NCBI GenBank assembly: GCA_964644025.1
Contig: CAZXVW010000058.1
Coordinates: 1-21,116, forward strand
Direction: 5' to 3'
Length of the DNA: 21,116 bases
Source: CAZXVW01 sp964644025
Lineage (GTDB): Bacteria > Acidobacteriota > Terriglobia > Bryobacterales > Bryobacteraceae
Part shown: positions 1-7,038 of the stretch, piece by piece
Position numbering within the stretch: position 1 is the stretch's first letter
Layout: each line of letters opens with the position of its first letter
Position numbers and translations under genes: made by a program
Notes under the pieces: generated by a model
What the model saw: only the letters and a program-made list of their open reading frames with translations
Told to the model about the DNA's origin: nothing
Databases searched by the model: none

Positions 1-1
1 C

Positions 2-340
2 CGGCTGAAGGTGAGTCAGGCGGCGCTCTCCCGCGCCCGGTCGGAACTGGATGAGCTGCTGGCCTCTCACCTCATCACTTATCCGGTCTACCAGCGGCTG
101 CTCGCCGAGCTGAAACAGAGGCAGGATCAGGTCGGCTCCGAGATCAGCCAGGTCCAGGAGCGCGATCCGGAAGTGGCGGAGGAGGAGTTGCGGAGCGCCC
201 GTATGCGCCTCATTACCGCCGAGAAGAGTGCTATCCGTCGCGCGGCGGCTGACGGATTGATCTCGGTGACCCTGGCCGACGAAATGATCGAGGCCGCCGA
301 CGAGCGTCTCGATGCGCTGAAATTCGGCGCTCGCGGGTAA
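2..340 (+). CDS. C-terminal fragment of a larger protein, probably a CPA1-type Na+/H+ antiporter
   Basis: The reading frame is already open at the left edge (codons from base 2), so the GTG at 11 is probably internal and this is the 3' end of a gene that begins outside the window. The visible ~112 residues are hydrophilic, helical and charged, with no membrane segment. The pattern of a Glu/Arg-rich helix, then AEKSAIRRAAADGLIS and a final helix ending in DERLDAL, resembles the cytoplasmic tail of NhaP/CPA1 cation-proton antiporters as I remember that family (often AER-AI--L---G-I). No transport domain can be seen, so the assignment rests on the tail alone. It could instead be the end of another protein with a helical C-terminus. 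It ends in TAA at 338-340 and is followed by a gene-poor stretch. Confidence 0.5.
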   Translation, partial: RLKVSQAALSRARSELDELLASHLITYPVYQRLLAELKQRQDQVGSEISQVQERDPEVAEEELRSARMRLITAEKSAIRRAAADGLISVTLADEMIEAADERLDALKFGARG

Positions 341-351
341 GCATTCTCTCC

Positions 352-365
352 GGGAGCCGGCTCCC
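352..365. repeat. 14-bp perfect palindrome, GGGAGCCGGCTCCC
   Basis: The palindrome begins 12 bases after the stop codon of the antiporter-like gene. As RNA it could form a 5-bp GGGAG/CTCCC stem with a CCGG loop. No run of T follows, so it is at best a weak terminator or 3'-end structure; it may also be chance in GC-rich DNA. Confidence 0.35.
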
Positions 366-540
366 CTCGTCAGAGGGATCGAACTTGGGTTGGACGTGGA
401 TGAACCTTAGCGTCCGGTTTCCTGCTGCCCGGCGCTCGCGAGGCGGGATCAGCGGCGCCAGGACACAATGTCCCACCTGGGGGCGCCAACTCGTCCTCGT
501 GCCGCCATGCCAGTCTTCCAAATTGTTGAAAACGAACCGG

Positions 541-567
541 GGATATTCTGGAACCCCACTTGCCAAA
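541..567 (+). pseudogene. Possible remnant of a DUF3052-family gene
   Basis: The + strand codons 541-567 read GYSGTPLAK, which matches the start of DUF3052 proteins as I recall them (GYSGTPLAKKLGI). After that the frame reads KEESETT and does not resemble the family. No suitable start codon or ribosome binding site lies just upstream. If the match is real, the rest has been lost by deletion or frameshift. The alternative is a coincidence of nine residues. No function can be assigned. Confidence 0.25.
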
Positions 568-639
568 GAAGAAAGCGAAACCACGGCTGGCAGGTCACGT
601 CGGCCGTCCCCGGCGGCAACCACAGGCCACGGAGGAGAT

Positions 640-669
640 CCGGCAGGATCTGAGAATCGGACCTGCCGG
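640..669. repeat. Inverted repeat downstream of the RNase E/G gene
   Basis: CCGGCAGG at 640-647 and CCTGCCGG at 662-669 are exact inverse copies separated by 14 bases. A second, overlapping repeat (GATCC-GGCA-GGATC, 637-650) offers an alternative stem. It lies 46-75 bases beyond the minus-strand stop codon at 715, where the 3' end of the mre-rng transcript is expected. There is no T-tract, so it might act as a processing or stabilising hairpin, or in Rho-dependent termination. Confidence 0.3.
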
Positions 670-714
670 GCAGGCAGGCGTGCTGGACCCATCCCAACGG
701 CGGGTTCAGCACGC

Positions 715-3189
715 TCATGCCAAGGCGAACTTCTCGTGGTGCAATAGCGGATCCGCCGTAATCAGCACCGGCCGGCCGAAGATTTCCTCAAGCTCGTCAA
801 CGTAGCTGTTGCCCTTCGCCTTCAACACCTTCGCCACGTCCGGGTGGACGCGGAGCATCACATCCGCCCCCTCCATCGTCCCGGCGAGCTTATGCGCTTC
901 GGTCAAAATCTCACCGATGATCGTATCGACGCTCTTCACGTACCCGGCGCCCTCGCAGTACGGACACGGCGAGCAAAGCGTGTGCTCCAGGCTCTGTTTG
1001 ACGCGTTTCCGGGTGATCGCCACCAGGCCGAAATCGTTGAACTGGAGAGTCTTGTATGGGGCGCGATCCGAACGCATCGCTTCTTCGAGCGCCTGCATCA
1101 CCTTCTGCCGGTTCTTCCGCTCGTCCATGTCGATGAAGTCGACCACGATGATGCCGCCCAGGTCCCGCAGCCGCATCTGCCGGGCGATTTCCTTCACCGC
1201 CTCGATGTTCGTCTTGACGATCGTGTCCTCCAGCCGGTTGGACTTGCCGACGTATTTACCCGTGTTAATGTCAATCGCCACCAGCGCCTCGGTCTGGTTG
1301 ATGACGATGTAGCCCCCGGATTTCAGCCACACCTTCGGCCGGAGCGCCTTTTCGAGTTCCTCGGTGATGTTGAAGGCGTCGAATATCGGCGTTGACCGCG
1401 TGTACATGCGGACGCGTGGGATCAGGCTCGGCTGAAAACGTTGCAGGAACCTGAGCACGCTTTCGTAGGCTTCCTCATGATCAACCCAGATCGCGTGGAA
1501 ATCTTCGGTCACCTGGTCGCGCAGGACTCGCTGGATCACTTCCAGGTCATGATGAAGCAATACGGGGGCGGGTTTCCTCTCGGCCTTCTCGCGAATCTCC
1601 ATCCAGAGATTGAACAGAAATTTCATGTCCGCCGCAATCTCTCGTTCGCTTTTGCCTTCGCCGGCGGTCCGCATGATGAAACCACCGGTCATGCCGGCGC
1701 GGTTTGTCTGCAGGATCTGGCGCAGCCGCTGCCTCTCCTCCTCGCTGCTGATCTTTCGCGAAACCCCCAAATGGTCGAGCGTCGGCATGTAGACTACGTA
1801 ACGTCCCGGCAAAGCAATGTGCGAGGTGATGCGGGCCCCTTTGCGGCCCAGCGGCTCTTTGGCTACCTGGACAAGGATCTCTTGCCCTTCCTTCAGCAGA
1901 TCCGAGATCAGGGGCTGGGGGGCTTTCTCCGGCAAGGAAACCGGGTGATCGTTGTTCTTTTCCACCCGCCCCGGCGAGTTCTCGTGAGTCTCTTGCCGCC
2001 CCCCGTTCATCTCGTTCTTGTTCGCCCGTCCGCGGCGCCGGCCGCGGCGTGAAATGCGGTGCGGATAGCGGGTCTCCTGCTCGCGCACCTGGGCCGACGC
2101 CCGCTCCCCTTCAACCTGCTCAGCCTCCGGAGATCTCTCCGGGGCGGCGTGTTCGGCTTGCTCCGGCGCTGCTTCTCGTGCTGCCGCCAGAGGTCCGAGA
2201 ATGCTGTCCCGGATCTCGGCGTCTTCACTCTCGCCTTCTTCGGAAGATTCCCGTCCTTCCGCGACGGCCTCTTCCTCCTGTGGCTGCCCGCTGTTGGGAG
2301 CGTCGCCTGCATCCCCGGCGCCGCCGGTCTCCGGTTCCTGGCCGGACTCAACCGGGCCCGGCGAAGTCTCCGCTTCTCGGCCGGCACCGGCCGCAACAGC
2401 ACGCTGTTGCTCGCCTTTCGGTTCAACGCCAGCGTGCGGTCCTCTCCGCCCGGCCTCCGGCGGCGGACCCTCGCCGGCGGGCGGGGACTCCTCACCTGGT
2501 TCATCAGCCGCCGCTCCAGCTCCCGCCTCCACTGGCTCTTCCGGAGGTTCCTCGGCGGTCGGCGGTGGCTCGTTCCCTCCGCTCTGCTCTCCCGCGGCAC
2601 TGTTCTGCTCGGCTTCCTCCGGCTCCGGGCCGGCTTGCCCGGCTTTGGCCTCTCCGCTCACTTCTTCGATCTCCGCTGGCTCGGCGCCCCGGCCGTACTT
2701 GGCCAGCGACTCGCCCGGCAGCAGCAGGAACTCCTCATCTTCGGATTTGGCTTCGCGGGCCACCGGTTCGGTCTCCCTCGTCTCGGAAGCGTATTTCGAC
2801 TCGGGCAGACCGTGACCCTTGGTTCGCCGCCGGCGGGAACGCCGCCCTCTCTTGTCCCGGCCGTCCGAATGCTCCCGTGCCGGTCCCGCGGAAGCCGCCG
2901 GGGCGCGCGCCTTCCGGTTTCGTTTCCCAACCGGCGAGACGATGGGTTCGTATTCGTCGCTGTCCTCGAAGAAGTCTGAGACGTAAAGGAAGGCGTCGCG
3001 ATCCAGCCCGATGTCAACAAACGCCGACTGCATGCCGGGCAGCACGCGCGTCACCCGGCCCTTGTGGATGCTCCCCACCAGGGAGTATTGGTTGGCTCGT
3101 TGGAAATAGATTTCTACCAGTTGTTCGTCCTCCAGAATCGCCACTTTGGTTTCGTGGCGATTCGAGGAAATAATCAGATCCTTGCTCAT
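715..3189 (-). CDS. rng: Ribonuclease E/G family endoribonuclease with a large insertion in the S1 domain
   Basis: This is a single-strand-specific endoribonuclease of the RNase E/G family, acting in rRNA maturation and mRNA decay (family knowledge). The product is 824 residues. An S1 RNA-binding domain begins at ~37 (GSIHKGRVTRVLPGMQSAFVDIG) and is interrupted after ~84 by about 340 residues rich in Glu, Ala, Pro and Gly with Arg clusters near 111-122 and 381-388. S1 resumes at ~427 (ISDLLKEGQEILVQV). The catalytic core follows, with the metal-binding aspartates at D640 (AIDINTG) and D684 (VVDFIDM) and a Zn-link motif CPYC at 742-745. The ATG at 3189 is chosen because GGAG lies 7 bases upstream (3197-3200); an in-frame ATG at 3240 has no such site. 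It is last in the mre cluster, as rng is in many bacteria, but sits 329 bp from rodA. The C-terminus ends soon after the core, as in RNase G. Confidence 0.95.
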   Translation of the reverse strand: MSKDLIISSNRHETKVAILEDEQLVEIYFQRANQYSLVGSIHKGRVTRVLPGMQSAFVDIGLDRDAFLYVSDFFEDSDEYEPIVSPVGKRNRKARAPAASAGPAREHSDGRDKRGRRSRRRRTKGHGLPESKYASETRETEPVAREAKSEDEEFLLLPGESLAKYGRGAEPAEIEEVSGEAKAGQAGPEPEEAEQNSAAGEQSGGNEPPPTAEEPPEEPVEAGAGAAADEPGEESPPAGEGPPPEAGRRGPHAGVEPKGEQQRAVAAGAGREAETSPGPVESGQEPETGGAGDAGDAPNSGQPQEEEAVAEGRESSEEGESEDAEIRDSILGPLAAAREAAPEQAEHAAPERSPEAEQVEGERASAQVREQETRYPHRISRRGRRRGRANKNEMNGGRQETHENSPGRVEKNNDHPVSLPEKAPQPLISDLLKEGQEILVQVAKEPLGRKGARITSHIALPGRYVVYMPTLDHLGVSRKISSEEERQRLRQILQTNRAGMTGGFIMRTAGEGKSEREIAADMKFLFNLWMEIREKAERKPAPVLLHHDLEVIQRVLRDQVTEDFHAIWVDHEEAYESVLRFLQRFQPSLIPRVRMYTRSTPIFDAFNITEELEKALRPKVWLKSGGYIVINQTEALVAIDINTGKYVGKSNRLEDTIVKTNIEAVKEIARQMRLRDLGGIIVVDFIDMDERKNRQKVMQALEEAMRSDRAPYKTLQFNDFGLVAITRKRVKQSLEHTLCSPCPYCEGAGYVKSVDTIIGEILTEAHKLAGTMEGADVMLRVHPDVAKVLKAKGNSYVDELEEIFGRPVLITADPLLHHEKFALA

Positions 3190-3518
3190 GTAATTTCTCC
3201 GGCACCGAAGCGCTGGAGCGAAGGCTACGGAAGGATGCACGCTGAGGGGTGAGGCTTAACGCCTCCGGCAGATTCCTCACTATCCGGAAAAGATGTCTGT
3301 CCACCGCCCAAAACTCTCTGGCGTAAGCCGGCGACGGAGACTTGCTCGATACGTCAACCGGCGGTGCGCCACCCGGCCGCCGTTGAGAACACGGGAAACA
3401 CACGGTCGCCCGAGTTCGGGCCGGGTCCCGTCTGTGTCCTGTCGGCAGCCTGCCGTGTTTCAGTGCAGCACCAAAACCCGTTTGCGCTGAAATCCTGGCG
3501 AAGCCACGTTCTCTCGCT
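3190..3518 (-). other. 329-bp leader or spacer between rodA and the RNase E/G gene
   Basis: No convincing coding frame is present. The stretch could hold a separate promoter and a structured 5' leader for the RNase gene, which is plausible because E. coli RNase E regulates its own message through its 5' UTR. Visible elements are the GGAG ribosome binding site (3197-3200), small inverted repeats at 3251-3265 (GAGGC/GCCTC), 3409-3420 (CCCGA-GT-TCGGG) and 3443-3455 (CGGCAG-C-CTGCCG), and a TTGACG on the minus strand at 3352-3357 without a well-placed -10 box. I see no T-tract terminator after rodA. Confidence 0.45.
3197..3200 (-). promoter_or_regulatory. Ribosome binding site GGAG that fixes the start of the RNase gene
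   Basis: On the minus strand GGAG is followed by seven bases and the ATG at 3189. This is close to ideal spacing and is the reason for rejecting the in-frame ATG at 3240. Confidence 0.7.
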
Positions 3519-4610
3519 TCAGTTCACAAATCTCTGGAGCCGAATGTTGTTGACCAGCCCCAGCATCGCAAATACCGTTAACGTACTGGAACCGCCGTAA
3601 CTCATCAACGGCAGCGGGAGCCCGGTTATGGGCATTCGTCCCACTACCATCCCGACGTTCACCAGCAACTGAAACAGCAGTAATGCGGCGATCCCCATGC
3701 AGATTGACATGCCGGCCCGATCCGGCGCCGTCTGGGCGTTTTGCACAATCTGCATGAGCAGCAGGAAATATAATCCCAATGCTACTACCACGCCGACAAA
3801 ACCATGCTCTTCCCCAAACGCGGAGAAGATAAAATCCGTATGAGGAACCGGCAGGAAGCGTAACTGTGTCTGGGAGCCTCGGGTAACACCCTTGCCCCAC
3901 ATCCCGCCGGATCCAACGGCGATCTTTGATTGAATCACCTGGTAGCCGGCTCCACGTGGATCCCGGCCCGGATTCAAAAACGTATATAGCCGCGCTCTTT
4001 GATAGTCCTCCAACAGGTTCCATCCCACCGGCAACAGCAGCGCCCCCAGCAACACGAGCGCCACCCAGTAACGCCTGGGTAGCCCGGCCAGGAACATGCC
4101 CATCGCCAGGATGGCCCCGTACGTCAGAGCCGTACCTAAGTCCGGCTGCTTCATCACCAGCAATGCTGGGACCAGCACCAGCCCCCCCAGCTTCAGAAGG
4201 TCCGATGCCTGCAGCCGCTCGGTTTTCAACTCTGCCAAATAGCGGGCTACTAGCAATATTATCACTAGCTTGACAAATTCCGACACCTGAATGTGAACAC
4301 CCCCGCCCAGCGGAACCCAGCGCCGGGAGCCGAACACTCGGGTGCCGAACACCAGCACGCCAAGCAGTGTCACAATCGAAATCCCATACAGAAGCCCCAG
4401 CCGGTCCAGCAGGTTGTGGTAGTCCAGCGATGCCAGCAACAGCATCACGCATAAGCCGAGTCCTACCCAAAGGGTCTGTTTCCACCACGCATCATTCCAG
4501 GCCGTGCCGTGCGTGGCGCTGAAGATCTGCAGGATCCCCAGGGCGCAAAGCGACAGGCTGAGAATCACCAGCAGCCAGTCCAGATCGCGGAATGAGCGGT
4601 ATCGCGCCAT
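3519..4610 (-). CDS. rodA: Rod shape-determining SEDS glycosyltransferase RodA
   Basis: RodA polymerises lipid II into glycan strands in the inner membrane together with PBP2 (family knowledge). The 363-residue length is typical. It is strongly hydrophobic with about ten membrane segments. SEDS landmarks are visible: the start RSFRDLDW, KQPDLGT at 154-160, AGYQVIQSKIAVGSGG at 221-236, PHTDFIFSAFGEE at 256-268 with D259 aligning by my recollection to the catalytic Asp of E. coli RodA (D262), and LPLMSYGGSS at 333-342. The start is ATG at 4610, three bases after the mrdA stop. AGGAG directly abuts the ATG with no spacer and a stop lies in frame just upstream, so translation is probably coupled to mrdA. 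PBP2 and RodA being adjacent matches their working as one complex. Confidence 0.97.
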   Translation of the reverse strand: MARYRSFRDLDWLLVILSLSLCALGILQIFSATHGTAWNDAWWKQTLWVGLGLCVMLLLASLDYHNLLDRLGLLYGISIVTLLGVLVFGTRVFGSRRWVPLGGGVHIQVSEFVKLVIILLVARYLAELKTERLQASDLLKLGGLVLVPALLVMKQPDLGTALTYGAILAMGMFLAGLPRRYWVALVLLGALLLPVGWNLLEDYQRARLYTFLNPGRDPRGAGYQVIQSKIAVGSGGMWGKGVTRGSQTQLRFLPVPHTDFIFSAFGEEHGFVGVVVALGLYFLLLMQIVQNAQTAPDRAGMSICMGIAALLLFQLLVNVGMVVGRMPITGLPLPLMSYGGSSTLTVFAMLGLVNNIRLQRFVN

Positions 4611-4613
4611 CTC

Positions 4614-6497
4614 CTACCGTCCCCCCGGCAAAGCTCCCCCGGAGCCTGTCGCCAGCGACGCCAGCAAGCGCTGCCGGCTGCGCCGGGCCTTCTTGTCGAA
4701 GTACGCCTTGATCACGTCCCTGACAATCGGCGCCGCGAGGTGGCCGTGCTCACCGTTTTCGTAAAGGGCCACCACCACGATCTCGGGGTTCTGACGCGGC
4801 GCGAAGCCCACAAACCACGCATTGTCTTTCAGGGTCTTCCCCAGCTTGGAGGAGCGCAACGCGGCATTGGAGGCCAGTTGCGCGGTCCCTGTTTTTCCGC
4901 AAACGTCGATGCCGGGCAGGCGCGCCCGGACTCCGGTTCCTCCATCGTTCACTGCCCCCCACATTCCGTTCACGATCTCGATGGCGTGGCGAACGTTGAT
5001 GTCGGCCACCCGCGGCGTAAGCTTCCGCGACCGATCCTTCAACAGGTGCGGCCGCTGCCACACGCCGCCGAGCGCCAGCCCCCCGATCGCGTACGCCAGT
5101 TGCAGCGGCGTCACCGTCAGCGCCCCCTGGCCGATCGCCACCGAGATCGTCTCGCCCGCGTACCACTTTTGCCGGTAGGTCCTCACCTTCCACGCGGTCG
5201 ACGGAACCAGCCCCGCCGCCTCGTGCGGCAAGTCGATGCCCGTCTTCCGGCCAAACCCTACCAGCTCGGCATATTTGGCGATCGTATCGATCCCCATCCG
5301 GTTCCCTAGGTTGTAGAAAAAGACATCGCAGGATTCGACCAAGGCGTGGTACAGATCCACCCGGCCATGACCTTCGGGACGGTAGCACCGGAAATAGCGC
5401 CCGTAGAAGGTCGCTCCGCCCTTGCATACCACGGTGAAGTCGTCGTTGATGGCGCCGGACTCCAGCGCCGCCAGGGCCACGATCGGCTTGAAGGTCGAAC
5501 CCGGCGCCAGTTGCGCCTGGATCGCCCGGTTCAGTAACGGATTGGTAGGGTCGGAAACCAGTGCCTGCCAGTCCTTCGAACGGATTCGGCTGGCGAACTT
5601 ATTGGGATCGTAAGCCGGCCGGCTCACCATCGCGAGCACCTCCCCGTTGCGCGGATCCAGCGCCACCACCGCCCCCTGGCGGTTCCGCATCGCCAGTTCC
5701 GCCACCACCTGCAAATCCAGGTCGATGGTGAGCTGGACGTCTCTGCCCGGAACCGCGTCCTTGATGCCGATCACCCGCCGCTCCCGCCCGTGGCTGTCCA
5801 CCACCACGCGCCGCTGCCCGTCCACCCCCATCAGCACGCGGTTGTATTCCCTTTCGATGCCCGCCTTGCCGATCACGTCTCCCTGGTGATACTGAACGAA
5901 CTCGAGCTGGTTCAGTTCCGCCTCGCTCACTTCTCCGATATAGCCGATTACGTGAGCCGCCAGACCGTCCCGCGGGTAGAGGCGCTTCTGCGAACGAATC
6001 AGCTCCACGTCCGGAAACCCCTCCATGCCCCGGTGGGTGTCGATGAACGCCAGCTCGGCCGGTGTCAGTTCCTCCTTGATGATAATCGGCTCGTACTTCG
6101 GCCGGCTCCGGTCGAAACGGCGCACACGTTCGGCCAGCTCCTGGTAATCCAACTGCAGCCCCTCGGCCAGTGTCTTGAGCTGCTCTGGTTTCAGGTTCTC
6201 CCGCGACAGAATCAGGCTGAACGAGGAACGGTTGTCCACGATCACCCGCCCGTCCCGATCCAGGATCTTGCCGCGCGGCGCCAGAATCGGCAGCGCCTTG
6301 ATCCGGTTCTGTTCGGCCCGCTGGCTGTACAGTTCCGGGTTGCGAACCTGCAGGTCCCAGAACCCGGTCAGCAAGAATAGAAATACTGCAACCGTAAGAT
6401 ACTGAAAAAAAGCGATTTTTCCACCTGCCGCCTTTGTGTCGTCTCGCCACAGCGGCTTCGCCGGCACTCGTTCCCGTTCGCGCTCCACCGGGAGCAT
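4614..6497 (-). CDS. mrdA: Penicillin-binding protein 2, elongation-specific transpeptidase
   Basis: A class B PBP that cross-links peptidoglycan during cell elongation and activates RodA (family knowledge). The 627 residues comprise a short cytoplasmic N-terminus, one membrane anchor at ~29-47, a pedestal/dimerisation region (~70-250, with APRGKILDRDGR at 73-84) and a transpeptidase domain. Catalytic motifs are S334-T-F-K337, S389-C-D391 and K535-T-G-T538. C358, C371, H377 and C390 fall where the E. coli PBP2 zinc ligands lie as I recall them, so a zinc site is likely (inference). The ATG at 6497 lies seven bases after the mreD stop; GAGG in the end of mreD may be a rather distant ribosome binding site. 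The product ends with a basic, Gly-rich tail. Confidence 0.97.
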   Translation of the reverse strand: MLPVERERERVPAKPLWRDDTKAAGGKIAFFQYLTVAVFLFLLTGFWDLQVRNPELYSQRAEQNRIKALPILAPRGKILDRDGRVIVDNRSSFSLILSRENLKPEQLKTLAEGLQLDYQELAERVRRFDRSRPKYEPIIIKEELTPAELAFIDTHRGMEGFPDVELIRSQKRLYPRDGLAAHVIGYIGEVSEAELNQLEFVQYHQGDVIGKAGIEREYNRVLMGVDGQRRVVVDSHGRERRVIGIKDAVPGRDVQLTIDLDLQVVAELAMRNRQGAVVALDPRNGEVLAMVSRPAYDPNKFASRIRSKDWQALVSDPTNPLLNRAIQAQLAPGSTFKPIVALAALESGAINDDFTVVCKGGATFYGRYFRCYRPEGHGRVDLYHALVESCDVFFYNLGNRMGIDTIAKYAELVGFGRKTGIDLPHEAAGLVPSTAWKVRTYRQKWYAGETISVAIGQGALTVTPLQLAYAIGGLALGGVWQRPHLLKDRSRKLTPRVADINVRHAIEIVNGMWGAVNDGGTGVRARLPGIDVCGKTGTAQLASNAALRSSKLGKTLKDNAWFVGFAPRQNPEIVVVALYENGEHGHLAAPIVRDVIKAYFDKKARRSRQRLLASLATGSGGALPGGR

Positions 6498-6504
6498 TCT
6501 TATC

Positions 6505-7038
6505 TCATCCTCTATCTCTCAGTTTATCCAACAACTCGAATAGCGGCACCGCAACGGTCGCGTTCAGGATGCCAAGCAGCAGCGTTTGGCTTACCTTGAA
6601 ATCCAGGACGCTGCCGAGCAACGCCCTGCCCAGCACCCAATAGAAGAACTGGTGAAAACAGTAAAAGAAATCCGCCAGGATGAAGCGCGCCACCGGATTG
6701 TCGACGTCAAAACGCACGCTTACCGAGGCGGAGAAGTACCCCACCAGTGTCTTGACGATGCCGAACATGCCGATCGGGTGATGCGAAAGCGAGTCCTGCG
6801 CCAGCCCGATGGCCGCTCCGTAGAAAACTCCGGCGGCCGGGCGCCGGCGCATCAGCCCGAAATAGACCGTCACCAGCAGCGGCAGTTCCAGATAGGCCAG
6901 GTAAGCCGAAAACAGTGGCACGTAAACCTGGAATAGAATGGCCGCCACCGGCACGAGGAATAATGCCACCGGCCCAAACCGGGAGGCTTTCTTCCGCTTC
7001 CGTTTCGCACTGAGGAGCAATTCGCCGTAATTGGTCAT
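6505..7038 (-). CDS. mreD: Rod shape-determining membrane protein MreD
   Basis: MreD is a small integral membrane partner of MreC and PBP2 in the elongasome. The 177 residues have a basic N-terminal stretch (KRKRKK, 12-17) followed by five or six hydrophobic helices, a usual size and layout for MreD. The features I recognise are the polar GLAQDSLSHHPIGMFG (78-93), which resembles the G-xxDxxxxxxxG segment of the family, and its position between mreC and mrdA. Its ATG overlaps the mreC stop codon in an ATGA arrangement (7035-7038), so it is probably translated by coupling. MreD sequences diverge strongly, so the call leans partly on gene order. Confidence 0.92.
   Translation of the reverse strand: MTNYGELLLSAKRKRKKASRFGPVALFLVPVAAILFQVYVPLFSAYLAYLELPLLVTVYFGLMRRRPAAGVFYGAAIGLAQDSLSHHPIGMFGIVKTLVGYFSASVSVRFDVDNPVARFILADFFYCFHQFFYWVLGRALLGSVLDFKVSQTLLLGILNATVAVPLFELLDKLRDRG

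Larger units (their letters stand above)
341..714. other. Gene-poor 374-bp intergenic stretch
   Basis: It lies between the antiporter-like tail (+) and the end of the RNase E/G gene (-), so both flanking genes terminate into it. No reading frame here looks like a complete protein. It contains a perfect 14-bp palindrome at 352-365, inverted repeats at 640-669, and a short + strand match to the start of DUF3052 proteins at 541-567. I see no T-rich tract that would make a classical intrinsic terminator. Confidence 0.6.

Noticed and set aside
449..718. 89-codon minus-strand frame whose ATG overlaps the RNase stop (ATGA)
   Set aside because: The overlap looks like a coupled gene, but the product is a Trp/Pro/Arg-rich sequence with no recognisable fold, and two other frames are equally open here.
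2049..3173. Long open frames on the + strand opposite the RNase E/G gene (up to 374 codons)
   Set aside because: They mirror the Glu/Ala/Pro/Arg-rich insertion in GC-rich DNA and give Arg/Pro/Ser-rich sequences with no domain. The minus-strand frame carries the S1, catalytic and zinc-link motifs at its ends.
3187..3240. In-frame upstream ATG at 3240 for the RNase gene
   Set aside because: The 17 extra residues do not resemble the family's N-terminus and the GGAG site serves the ATG at 3189.
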